Positions 54,876-62,750 of a stretch of DNA of 64,000 nucleotides are shown here, piece after piece (position 1 is the stretch's first letter; each line of letters opens with the position of its first letter). The position numbers and the translations under genes were made by a program. Source of the DNA: an uncultured Bacteroidota bacterium (lineage in GTDB: Bacteria > Bacteroidota > Bacteroidia > Chitinophagales > Chitinophagaceae); assembly GCA_903887415.1 (NCBI GenBank), contig CAISPO010000020.1, positions 1 through 64,000 of the forward strand. Reading direction: 5' to 3'. The notes under the pieces were generated by a model that ran no database searches, was not told the origin of the DNA, and saw nothing but the letters and a program-made list of their open reading frames with translations.

Positions 54876-54945
54876 TTATATCTGTGTACTTGTTAGAGTA
54901 CATACACACTTACCGAAGAATAATATAAAGGGAGTAAGTGTGTAT
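54836..54945. repeat. Three adjacent perfect hairpins at the broken end of cusA
   Basis: Hairpin 1: CACAGATAT/ATATCTGTG (54836-54886) with an inner GAACAC/GTGTTC stem. Hairpin 2: GTACT/AGTAC (54886-54901). Hairpin 3: ATACACACTTAC/GTAAGTGTGTAT (54902-54945), 12 bp perfect. They fill the gap between truncated cusA and the 299-aa ORF. They could be ends of a mobile element, a recombination site or a terminator. Confidence 0.6.
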
Positions 54946-55844
54946 TAACTAAATATAGTATAGAACTTTGGCTTTTCTGAAGGGTCTTTTCTTTGCTTCA
55001 ATAACGTAAAGCCTTTGGGGTTAGTGCCAGTTATTTTTAGCTCTATCGAATCACCCTTTGGAGTGTCCCTCCTTTTGGTAGTTTTGAAATAGAGTTTTGT
55101 CAGATGGACGACAGCATTTTCAGTGAGTGATTTAGTATTTATTCCTAAACCAGTTTCTGCAATTACTCCCTTCCATTTTTCTAATAGCTTCTCGCGTGTA
55201 AAAGAACTACCGGTTTTGAAATAGCGATTTAACTGGACTTTGAAATTATTGTTATCGTTCAGTGTAACGAAATTGGCTGCGGTTTTCAGGTTTTTGAATT
55301 TCTTACTATCTCTTAATGACAGTGTTTGAAGAATTGTAATTATATCAGATCTTTCTATGTAGGGTGAGTACTCTACGTAAGTTTCCATAATAGTTCTCTC
55401 AATGTAGTTTAAATTATAACTTTTCAACTGTTCTCTTAGTTCTTCTATATCGGCGCCTACCACTTTATTTATTATGCTATTAACCAGCGCTGGCTTATCA
55501 ATCTTATCAGCCCTATTTTCAGCAACATGGATATTCGATTCACTGGCACCGAAAGTAATATTATGTTCCTCAGTCTTCAATGCTTCGACTAGTTGATACT
55601 TATTCTGATACAATTCGCTTCTAACTCGATACCCTTCTACACAGGCATCAATACTCAGATAGTTAACAGCTAATTTGCCGTTAATATCCTTTCTAAGAAA
55701 CTGTGCGCCTTTATCTCCAGTTTGATTTATTATAGTGTCTCTAATCTTTGATAGGTTAGATTCTAAATGAGGGTTTTTTGCGTAGTTAAAACTTATACAA
55801 TCCAGTCTCCCATGTGGACTACCAAAAGTGCCAAAAACACCCAT
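54945..55844 (-). CDS. Unrecognised 299-aa protein
   Basis: No signal peptide, no membrane span, no family recognised. It is Lys/Asn/Ile-rich, with predicted helices in the middle (residues 120-215, for example ADIEELREQLKSYNLNYIERT) and a basic C terminus (LYFKTTKRRDTPKGDSIELKITGTN). Base use is AT-rich like the cus fragment, unlike the genes on both outer sides. Lies between a cusA relic and tRNA-Pro, a common integration point. Could be cargo of a former mobile element. Confidence 0.6.
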   Translation of the reverse strand: MGVFGTFGSPHGRLDCISFNYAKNPHLESNLSKIRDTIINQTGDKGAQFLRKDINGKLAVNYLSIDACVEGYRVRSELYQNKYQLVEALKTEEHNITFGASESNIHVAENRADKIDKPALVNSIINKVVGADIEELREQLKSYNLNYIERTIMETYVEYSPYIERSDIITILQTLSLRDSKKFKNLKTAANFVTLNDNNNFKVQLNRYFKTGSSFTREKLLEKWKGVIAETGLGINTKSLTENAVVHLTKLYFKTTKRRDTPKGDSIELKITGTNPKGFTLLKQRKDPSEKPKFYTIFS

Positions 55845-55922
55845 TTTCAGGGTGGGATGCCGGAACTACAATAGAGGAATGTAAAATGCTTGAAACCCGC
55901 TACAGGACTACATATCAGGGCA

Positions 55923-55956
55923 TAAAAAAACCTGACAACCAATTGATTATCAGGTA
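55923..55956 (-). terminator. Terminator after tRNA-Pro
   Basis: Minus strand: ACCTGA/TCAGGT stem with further inner pairing, then a run of T, starting about seven bases after the tRNA 3' end. Confidence 0.7.
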
Positions 55957-55962
55957 TTTCTG

Positions 55963-56036
55963 TCGGGAAGACAGGATTCGAACCTGCGACCACATGACCC
56001 CCAGCCATGTACGCTACCGGGCTGCGCTACTTCCCG
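55963..56036 (-). tRNA. tRNA-Pro (anticodon GGG)
   Basis: 74 bases folding as a cloverleaf: acceptor CGGGAAG/CTTCCCG, D arm GCGC/GCGT with loop AGCCCGGTA, anticodon arm CATGG-CTGGGGG-TCATG (anticodon GGG), T arm GCAGG-TTCGAAT-CCTGT, discriminator A. The CCA end is not encoded. It aligns throughout with bacterial tRNA-Pro. Confidence 0.95.
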
Positions 56037-56040
56037 AACT

Positions 56041-56285
56041 TTACAAAACACTTATATCCTGTAAATATCGTTTCATACCCCGGTTTTTAATTTTTTTCTC
56101 TAAAACTACAGCTTCACTTCTTGAAGCGCAATCAATCATTTTATTTTAACCCACGGTATGCCCTTGGATGTAAAATTTCCTTTCCCGCTATTATGTTCTA
56201 CGATTCTTTTAACAAAATTACCCGTAGAGCCTACATAATATTTATCTAAAGAACTGCTATATAATATATAAACTACAAATTCCAT
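56041..56285 (-). pseudogene. GIY-YIG nuclease gene, frameshifted, next to tRNA-Pro
   Basis: Starts MEFVVYILYSSSLDKYYVGS (Y-I-L...Y-V-G core of GIY-YIG) with TGNFVKRIVEHNSGKG, the second motif. The frame ends PWVKIK-stop, while the next frame supplies the normal ending DCASRSEAVVLEKKIKNRG to DISVL (stop 56041-56043). One A missing in a run of four near 56145 explains it; 245 bases is one short of 82 codons. The start codon abuts a partial tRNA-Pro copy, and the stop lies five bases before the intact tRNA-Pro. About 81 aa when repaired, a normal length for this small nuclease family. Confidence 0.8.
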
Positions 56286-56347
56286 ATCCAAACCTGCGAC
56301 CATCCCGCTCCTTAGCGGGATACGCTACCGGGCTCCGCTACTTCCCG
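56286..56347 (-). tRNA. Degenerate partial tRNA-Pro copy (relic)
   Basis: Matches the intact tRNA-Pro over its 5' acceptor strand and D arm with one change, and again over TGGTCGCAGGTT of the T arm. It has a different anticodon arm (TCCCG stem, eight-base loop) and a changed T loop (TTTGGAT). Everything after the T loop is missing: the GIY-YIG start codon stands there instead. Cannot form an acceptor stem, so not a working tRNA. Confidence 0.65.
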
Positions 56348-56433
56348 AAAACCAATTGGTTTTCCTTTATTAAGGGGCTGCAAATATAACGGTAAAAAGT
56401 GTTTAGGGCAAATCTATTGTTTGCTAATCTGCC

Positions 56434-56892
56434 TTATACGCCAAATTGCGAAAGGTGGTGGTCCAGATGCTTGTAGAACATATTGTTCCACTCCGTGCCG
56501 GAAAGCTTACCAAAAGAAAGCGATTCCTTTTGATCGAAGTGGCTTCCCCCTAACTGCTGCGTTTTTTTGATATAATTGATGAGCCGTTCCTTCTCCGTGT
56601 TAAACTCCTTTTCAGTGGTCATCAGGAACGCAGGGCCGGTGCGGCTATTATGCTTATACGGTTTCTCGGTTACCACTGCACCCTTCACAAACGTCTTTAA
56701 CATCCACTTCAGGACACCTTTGGGTGCGGCATGTTTGTTGTCATAGATCATCTCGTAGGTCACGCAGCAGTGCGCCAGCATCTGGCCAACGTTCATCTTA
56801 CCCCATTTGGGTTGTGTGGCAGGGGTCAGCTTATTGATCCGCTCAATAATTCCCGTTGCAACAGCCGGGTCAAAAATATTAGGTAGTGCCAT
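56434..56892 (-). CDS. DUF1569 (DinB-like) protein
   Basis: 152 aa with the family signature QPKWGKMNVGQMLAHC and the C-terminal KHLDHHLSQF, whose His residues would complete a DinB-type metal site. Four-helix bundle expected. Function unknown. Directly upstream of the tRNA region; folE lies upstream on the same strand. Confidence 0.85.
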   Translation of the reverse strand: MALPNIFDPAVATGIIERINKLTPATQPKWGKMNVGQMLAHCCVTYEMIYDNKHAAPKGVLKWMLKTFVKGAVVTEKPYKHNSRTGPAFLMTTEKEFNTEKERLINYIKKTQQLGGSHFDQKESLSFGKLSGTEWNNMFYKHLDHHLSQFGV

Positions 56893-56938
56893 TTTATGTT
56901 TTCAATTGATCCGGCAGGCCGGGATAACAAATAGTTAG

Positions 56939-57535
56939 TTACTTCAGATCATGCGAAACTAGCTTCAAAAACTCAGACCGGGTCTCATTTTTCATAAACT
57001 GGCCGCTGAACGCTGATGTGGTGGTGATGCTGTTTTGTTTCTGCACACCACGCATCATCATGCAAAGATGCTGCGCTTCTATTACCACGCCTACGCCCAG
57101 GGGGTTCAGCGTTTCCTGTATCACATCCAGTATCTGGTGCGTCATGCGCTCCTGCACCTGCAGCCTGCGGCTGAAACACTCCACCACGTGGGCTATTTTG
57201 CTCAGGCCGGTTATCACACCATCAGGTATATAGGCCACATGCGCCTTCCCGAAAAACGGGAGCATATGGTGCTCGCACAGTGAATACAGCTCTATATTCT
57301 TCACCAGCACCATCTCATTATAAGACTCGTGGAACATAGCTGATTTCAGGATCTGCGCCGCATCCATAGTATATCCCTGGGTGATGAACTGCATCGCCTT
57401 TGCCACACGCTCCGGCGTTTTCAGCAGCCCCTCCCTGTTGGGGTCTTCGCCTACAGCCTCCAATACACCGTGATAATGCTCCTTGAGCTTTGCCGTTACA
57501 TCCTCATCGTAATACTCTTTCTTATGGTATGCCAC
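56939..57535 (-). CDS. folE: GTP cyclohydrolase I
   Basis: 198 aa, full length. Converts GTP to dihydroneopterin triphosphate, the first step of tetrahydrofolate and related pterin synthesis. The zinc ligands and active site are visible in [34 protein letters not shown], and [20 protein letters not shown]. Neighbour of queD, which uses the same product in queuosine synthesis, so the two probably serve a shared pterin route. Confidence 0.97.
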   Translation of the reverse strand: MAYHKKEYYDEDVTAKLKEHYHGVLEAVGEDPNREGLLKTPERVAKAMQFITQGYTMDAAQILKSAMFHESYNEMVLVKNIELYSLCEHHMLPFFGKAHVAYIPDGVITGLSKIAHVVECFSRRLQVQERMTHQILDVIQETLNPLGVGVVIEAQHLCMMMRGVQKQNSITTTSAFSGQFMKNETRSEFLKLVSHDLK

Positions 57536-57587
57536 TGTATGTGATTTAGATTAGCGTTAAAAAATGTACGCTATGAATTACGTAACA

Positions 57588-57620
57588 TCTCCGCTCCTTT
57601 AGGAGAGGCCGGGCGAGGTC
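57588..57620. repeat. Palindromic repeat between folE and queD
   Basis: CTCC-TTTA-GGAG core followed by AGGCCGGGCGAGGTC, the same stem-plus-tail layout as 24436-24470. Confidence 0.55.
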
Positions 57621-58032
57621 ATCCGAAGTACTCTACATATATTTTGGGTGTCTCCACCAGCTTCACACAGTGCAGTTTTACATTGCCCCCATGCTCTACG
57701 TGAGGCTTCAGCTCGTCCCAGATGCCCATAGCAAAGTTTTCAGCGCTGGTGAACTTTCCCTTCATGAAGTCCACATCCAGGTTCAGGTTGCGGTGATCTA
57801 CTTTCTCCACTATCACGTCTTTTATCAGGTCGCCAAGAGTTTTGGCATTGTATATGAATCCTGTTTCGGGATGTGGCATCCCTTTAATAGTTACGTGCAG
57901 CTCGTAATTATGGCCGTGCCAATTCTCATTGGCGCATTTACCAAAGACCTCTTTGTTCTCTGCATCACTCCAGTTCTTATTCACGAGTTTGTGTGCCGCG
58001 TTAAAGTGCTCCACACGTGTTAGATATACCAT
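57619..58032 (-). CDS. queD: 6-carboxytetrahydropterin synthase
   Basis: 137 aa of the 6-pyruvoyl tetrahydropterin synthase family. Zinc-binding His residues lie in HFNAAHKL and NWHGHNYELHV, the catalytic Cys in KCANENWHGHN. Makes 6-carboxytetrahydropterin from dihydroneopterin triphosphate, the product of FolE, in queuosine biosynthesis. Same strand as folE. The ATG at 58032 gives the conserved opening VYLTRVEHFNAAH. Confidence 0.93.
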   Translation of the reverse strand: MVYLTRVEHFNAAHKLVNKNWSDAENKEVFGKCANENWHGHNYELHVTIKGMPHPETGFIYNAKTLGDLIKDVIVEKVDHRNLNLDVDFMKGKFTSAENFAMGIWDELKPHVEHGGNVKLHCVKLVETPKIYVEYFG

Positions 58033-58133
58033 TTTTTTTATTTAGGATGCAAAATTAGGGAACTTGAAGGAAATAATGGCTGATCTGCGTTTTCTGTAAA
58101 AACGGTTACTTTCTTAACTTCGCTGATATACTT

Positions 58134-58790
58134 ATGAATATACTGATCGCTGCGGCCACGGATGCCGAAATAGCACCGCTTAATGCTTTCTTTCAAACAG
58201 CCTCGCTCCCCGGAACGATTACCGGCGGCGTCATCATTACCGGTGTGGGTATGCTGAATACTGCTTATGAGCTTACTAAACACCTTTCTGTAAGCAGGTA
58301 TGACCTGGTGCTGCAGGTGGGTGTGGCCGGCAGCTATGTGAACAACCTCAAGCCCGGTGATGTAGTATTTGTGACCAGCGACCAATATGGCGACCTGGGC
58401 GCAGAAGACAATGACAACTACCTGGATATTTTCGAAATGGGGTTTATTAATCCAAACGTATCTCCCTTCATAAATGGCAAGCTGCTTACACCACTGCTCC
58501 CGGTACATAACCGCATAAAGCTGCCGCAAGTGAGCGGGCTCACAGTAAACACAGTAAGTGGCAATGAACGTACAGTAGCCCAGCGCAAGGAAAAGTTCCA
58601 TTGCGATATAGAAAGCATGGAGGGCGTAGCGCTGCATTATGTGTGCCTGCGCGAAAAAGTGGCCTTCGCACAGGTGAGAGCAGTTTCGAATTACGTAACC
58701 CCCCGCGATAAGAGCCAGTGGCAGATGAAAGACGCCATTATAAACTTAAACAAATGGCTCATAGATTTTATACAAACGCTGGCGCATTAA
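58134..58790 (+). CDS. mqnB: Futalosine hydrolase
   Basis: 218 aa, nucleoside phosphorylase fold. Removes hypoxanthine from futalosine in the alternative menaquinone pathway. Markers: GVGMLNTAYELTKHL, LVLQVGVAGSYV, DIESMEGVALHYVC (with catalytic-type Glu) and RAVSNYVTPRDKSQWQ. mqnD follows on the same strand after 54 bases. Divergent from queD. Confidence 0.92.
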   Translation: MNILIAAATDAEIAPLNAFFQTASLPGTITGGVIITGVGMLNTAYELTKHLSVSRYDLVLQVGVAGSYVNNLKPGDVVFVTSDQYGDLGAEDNDNYLDIFEMGFINPNVSPFINGKLLTPLLPVHNRIKLPQVSGLTVNTVSGNERTVAQRKEKFHCDIESMEGVALHYVCLREKVAFAQVRAVSNYVTPRDKSQWQMKDAIINLNKWLIDFIQTLAH

Positions 58791-58798
58791 GGAAGCAT

Positions 58799-58840
58799 AC
58801 CTTTGTTGCCTTGGAATTGGAATTTTAACTCTGGAATTTA
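58799..58840 (+). promoter_or_regulatory. -7 box and TTGGAATT leader of mqnD
   Basis: TACCTTTG at 58799-58806 fits TAnnTTTG. It is followed by a copy (58811-58840) of the TTGGAATT repeat also seen before yidD. Confidence 0.5.
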
Positions 58841-58844
58841 AATA

Positions 58845-59675
58845 ATGAAACTCACCCTTGGCTTTAGCCCGTGCCCAAACGACACCTTTATTTTTGATGC
58901 AATGGTCAACGGCCATATAGATACCAAGGGTATTACTTTCGACTACGTAATGGAAGATGTGGCCACGCTAAACCAATGGGCGGAGCAGGGCAAACTGGAC
59001 ATTACCAAACTCAGCTACAGCACCTTTCTCCATACCGTAAACAATTATGCATTGCTGCATAGCGGCAGCGCGCTTGGCGAAGGGGTTGGACCACTGCTGA
59101 TATCAAAAAAGCCCCTTGATCTTTCTGATATTGATACGTTTAAAATAGCCATCCCGGGATTTAATACCACTGCAAACCTTCTGCTCTCTCTCGCATTTCC
59201 ACACGCGAAGAACAAAACCGAAATGGTATTCAGCGAGGTAGAAGATGCGGTGCTAAGCGATGAATATGATGCAGGGCTCCTAATTCACGAAGGCCGGTTT
59301 ACTTACCAGAACAAGGGCCTCACAAAGCTCATAGACCTCGGCGACTGGTGGGAGCAAACCACCCAGGCAGCCATACCACTTGGCGGTATAGTAATACGCC
59401 GCAACTTTGAAAAAGAGTTATGTGCCACTGTTGATAAAATACTAAAGGAAAGCCTTGCATGGTCATGGAAGCGCTACCCTGAACTGACACCGTTTATTAC
59501 CGAGAATGCACAGGAAATGCAGGAAGACGTAATGCGCCAGCACATAAACCTTTATGTAAACGGCTACACTACCGACCTCGGCGAGAAAGGCAGAAACGCC
59601 ATTACCACTCTTTTTGAAAAAGCGAAGGCCGGCGGACTGATAAAAGGGGAGATGGCAGGGAGTATATTTTATTGA
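58845..59675 (+). CDS. mqnD: 1,4-dihydroxy-6-naphthoate synthase
   Basis: 276 aa, periplasmic-binding-protein fold used as an enzyme. Converts cyclic dehypoxanthine futalosine to 1,4-dihydroxy-6-naphthoate. Opening LTLGFSPCPNDTFIFDAMVNG is characteristic, as is the segment HEGRFTYQNKGL. Works after mqnB and the radical-SAM MqnC; mqnA and mqnC are not in the window. Confidence 0.94.
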   Translation: MKLTLGFSPCPNDTFIFDAMVNGHIDTKGITFDYVMEDVATLNQWAEQGKLDITKLSYSTFLHTVNNYALLHSGSALGEGVGPLLISKKPLDLSDIDTFKIAIPGFNTTANLLLSLAFPHAKNKTEMVFSEVEDAVLSDEYDAGLLIHEGRFTYQNKGLTKLIDLGDWWEQTTQAAIPLGGIVIRRNFEKELCATVDKILKESLAWSWKRYPELTPFITENAQEMQEDVMRQHINLYVNGYTTDLGEKGRNAITTLFEKAKAGGLIKGEMAGSIFY

Positions 59676-59762
59676 TGAAACGCTTCTGATCGCGGATTTA
59701 TCGGATTCATGGATATCATCGCCATTTTATTCAGGCTTCCAACCCAACTGCCCCATATAAGC

Positions 59763-59788
59763 GCCGCCTCAAAGGTGGGACATTGGCG
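59763..59788. repeat. CGCC-TCAAA-GGTG repeat
   Basis: Variant of 41542-41570, placed just past the nitrilase-family gene's stop. Confidence 0.35.
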
Positions 59789-60571
59789 TCATAACAACAA
59801 AAACTTATCTGCATCATTCAAAAAGGGAAGGGTCGTCCGCACCTTTTGCAACACTTCTTTTTCCAATGTTACTGTATGGCAGGCGGGGGTATTTGCCTGT
59901 TGCCAGATCAGCTCGCCGAGGGGGCCAAATACGCTGCTGTCTCCCGTATAATGATTGTTTTTTGCATCTGTACCTATACGGTTCACACCCACTACATAGC
60001 ATTGGTTTTCTATGGCGCGCGCCTGTAGCAGGGTTTTCCAGGCCAGGCTGCGCTGCTGGGGCCAGTTGGCCACATAGAGGAGTACGTCGTAATCATCGCC
60101 GGTATTCCTGGCCCAGACGGGGAAACGCAGGTCGTAGCAAACCTGCAGGTTTATGCGCCAGCCGTTCACCTGGGCTATAGTGCGGCGCTCGCCGCGGGTG
60201 TAGTGCTCGTCTTCGGTGCCGTAGGCAAAGAGATGGCGCTTGTCGTAAATGCCTATTTCGCCATTGGGCTGCACCCACAACATGCGATTGAAGTAATTCT
60301 CTTCCTCTTCTATTATCAGGCTGCCGGTGAGTATGCAGCGATATTTTACGGCCATATCCGCCATCCAGCGCACGGAGTGGCCGTCCATAGGCTCAGCAAG
60401 CCGCTCGGGAGCCATGCTGAAGCCGGTGCTGAACATCTCCGGAAGTACCACTACTTGCTTAGGGCCGGTGATAGCAGCTATAGTGGCTTCGTATTGCTCC
60501 AGGTTAGCCGCCTTGTCTTCCCACGCTATATCCGGCTGTATAAGTGTTATATGTAAGTGTTCGCTGCCCAT
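59789..60571 (-). CDS. Nitrilase-superfamily amidase (omega-amidase type)
   Basis: 260 aa. The Glu-Lys-Cys triad is visible: LPEMFSTGF, IYDKRHLFAYG and LQVCYDLRFPVWAR. The RHLFAYG segment fits the YafV/omega-amidase branch, which removes alpha-ketoglutaramate or ketosuccinamate. A cytosolic enzyme of nitrogen salvage. Single gene. Confidence 0.88.
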   Translation of the reverse strand: MGSEHLHITLIQPDIAWEDKAANLEQYEATIAAITGPKQVVVLPEMFSTGFSMAPERLAEPMDGHSVRWMADMAVKYRCILTGSLIIEEEENYFNRMLWVQPNGEIGIYDKRHLFAYGTEDEHYTRGERRTIAQVNGWRINLQVCYDLRFPVWARNTGDDYDVLLYVANWPQQRSLAWKTLLQARAIENQCYVVGVNRIGTDAKNNHYTGDSSVFGPLGELIWQQANTPACHTVTLEKEVLQKVRTTLPFLNDADKFLLL

Positions 60572-60694
60572 AATTTGATATGAAGCTACGAAAAATTAAA
60601 TTTGTAAAAAACGGTTAAAACTGTCAGATATTTGAACATAATAGAGTGCCGGACGTTTTTAGTGCCGATATTTACCAGCAGGCGGTGAGCGCCA

Positions 60695-61420
60695 ATGAAT
60701 ATGAAAAAACTATTGTTCCTCTTATTGCTGGTTCTGCCCATTACTGCATATTGCGGTAAAAAGAAGCCCATCAAGCCATTCCTGCGCACGAGATGGAAAG
60801 AAACAATGAGAATGAAGCCCGATTCCAGCGTTATTGCCTTTACGGATACCATGTTTCTTTCATTCAATGGCAGGGATACGTTCTCTTACCATTTCAAGAA
60901 TGGCTTTATTTATAATGGCGCATATATTTTCAAAGAAGACAGCATCCTGGACCTGGGCACGGTGAAGTACCGGCTTATGGAATTCAAAGTCAATAAGGAT
61001 ATCGTACTGGTAAATGAAAATGGCATCTACCGGTTTGGCGTTGACTCTACCGATACGGTTAAGGCCATCATAATACCGAAGGAAGAAAAGATACTGCCCG
61101 TAACCAGCATAGACCAGATGATTGGCCACTGGACCGTGTATAAGAAAACCGGCGTGGGCTCTACCGGCGCGCCCGACATGGCCATGCAGCTAAGGTCGGC
61201 TTACATCACTGGGCCCTCAACCGAAGGTAAACTGGGCTATTTATTTGGCGGCGATGATCCGGGCAATGCGCCATCGTGGTATATCAAAAACTTTAACGAA
61301 GATCAGTCGCTGCAATGCGATGGCAAAACACCGCGCGGTTTCAAAGTTATCAAATGCCAGAAGGGCGAAATGATACTGGAAGATGAGAGTATGCGGTATT
61401 ATTTGAAACAGTTCAGATAG
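60695..61420 (+). CDS. Secreted protein of unknown function
   Basis: 241 aa with a signal peptide (about 1-20, ending in YCG) and a basic start to the mature part. A central Glu/Lys-rich beta region and a C-terminal lipocalin-like set of strands (GHWTVYKKTGVG... KVIKCQKGEMILED) are suggested but not assigned. No neighbours on the strand; probably monocistronic. Confidence 0.7.
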   Translation: MNMKKLLFLLLLVLPITAYCGKKKPIKPFLRTRWKETMRMKPDSSVIAFTDTMFLSFNGRDTFSYHFKNGFIYNGAYIFKEDSILDLGTVKYRLMEFKVNKDIVLVNENGIYRFGVDSTDTVKAIIIPKEEKILPVTSIDQMIGHWTVYKKTGVGSTGAPDMAMQLRSAYITGPSTEGKLGYLFGGDDPGNAPSWYIKNFNEDQSLQCDGKTPRGFKVIKCQKGEMILEDESMRYYLKQFR

Positions 61421-61540
61421 CCCTCCCCTCATTGATGAAAGATCGGGCCCTTGTTCCGTCGAATACCTCGATCAAATCGCTGCTATCTTTTGCCCATGGC
61501 GTTGATTGAGGCAAAATAATCCCCTGAATCTTGGTCCGGG

Positions 61541-62497
61541 CTAGCATTCCTCATCTTTACAGGGGATCTCCGCAGACTCCAGCTCTATGGTTGCATGATG
61601 TATGCTGTTGTGCAGCAGCTCGTGTTTTATTTTATGCACCACATCCATTTTTTCGTTGAAGCTCAACGCCTCATTCAGCACCAGGTGAGTAGTCAGCGCA
61701 TTTTCGGTGGTACTCATGGCCCATATGTGCATGTGATGTATATTTTCCACGCCCTTTACCTTTTTTATCACACCTTCTATCTTATCAAAGTCTATATCGT
61801 CAGGCACTGCATCCAGTGTCATGCGTAGGCTGCCGGTGAGCAGCGACCATGTGCCGATCAATATTACCGCCAGCACCGCAATACTTACCGCACCGTCAAG
61901 CCAATACCAGTTGGTGAATTTGATGATGAGGCCTGATACAACAACGCCCAGCGACACCAGTGCATCGGTCATCAGGTGGAGGTATGCGCCCTTAGTGTTC
62001 AGGTCATGGTCTTTATTCCTGAAAAAAAGAAGCGCTGATGTAAGGTTGATAGCAATGCCGATACCCGCCACTATAGCCACAATACCGCCATCAATGTCAT
62101 GGCGTGGATGCAGCAGCCTGTTTACCGACTCATACCCCAGCATACCGATAGCTACACATAATACTACGGCATTAGTGAGCGCGGCCAGGATAGTTGTTTT
62201 CTTATATCCGTAAGTAAAGGTTTCTGTTGGCTTCACCTTTGCCAGCTTAAAGGCAATAAGCGACAACGCCAGGCTGGCCACATCACTGAGATTATGCCCT
62301 GCATCTGAAAGCAATGCCATAGAATGTGTCATAAAACCGGCTATGGCCTGCACCACTACATAGGCGCTATTCAGCACAATACCAAAGATGAAGGCTTTGT
62401 TGGCAACGTCTCCGGGCGACACATGATGGTGGTGATGGCCTGCATGGCTGTGCCCGTGGCTATGATCGTGGTCGTGGCTATGCCCGTGACTGTGCAT
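61541..62497 (-). CDS. Cation diffusion facilitator (CzcD/ZitB type)
   Basis: 318 aa with six membrane spans. A His-rich N terminus (13 His in the first 25 residues) precedes the first span. The metal site is seen as DAGHNLSDV and HLMTDALVS, the HxxxD pairs of spans 2 and 5. The C-terminal cytoplasmic domain (HHMHIWAMSTTENAL) has the usual regulatory metal residues. Exports zinc or similar ions out of the cytosol. Single gene. Confidence 0.94.
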   Translation of the reverse strand: MHSHGHSHDHDHSHGHSHAGHHHHHVSPGDVANKAFIFGIVLNSAYVVVQAIAGFMTHSMALLSDAGHNLSDVASLALSLIAFKLAKVKPTETFTYGYKKTTILAALTNAVVLCVAIGMLGYESVNRLLHPRHDIDGGIVAIVAGIGIAINLTSALLFFRNKDHDLNTKGAYLHLMTDALVSLGVVVSGLIIKFTNWYWLDGAVSIAVLAVILIGTWSLLTGSLRMTLDAVPDDIDFDKIEGVIKKVKGVENIHHMHIWAMSTTENALTTHLVLNEALSFNEKMDVVHKIKHELLHNSIHHATIELESAEIPCKDEEC

Positions 62498-62750
62498 TGA
62501 TTTAGAAGCTAATTCGGGTGCAAGCTACGAAATATAGGGTTAGGCATTTGTTGTAATGCGTCATATACCTTTGGCATGGTTTTGATTGAGCGCTATAGGA
62601 TATTTTTCGCATATACTAAAACATACCATTATTGCGTTGTCAATTAATCGTGAATATCTTGTTAATATAGATGAAAAATAACAAAGGTTAGACATATCGT
62701 TATACTTTTATTTTTTTAGGAATAAACTTCCAGTATTTACAAATACCTAA

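Noticed and set aside
54836-54945. Integron attC site
   Set aside because: The hairpins lack a convincing GTTRRRY core with matching partner, and no integrase is in the window.
56286-56347. A second functional tRNA-Pro
   Set aside because: The 3' half and acceptor pairing are missing and the anticodon loop has eight bases, so it is treated as a relic.
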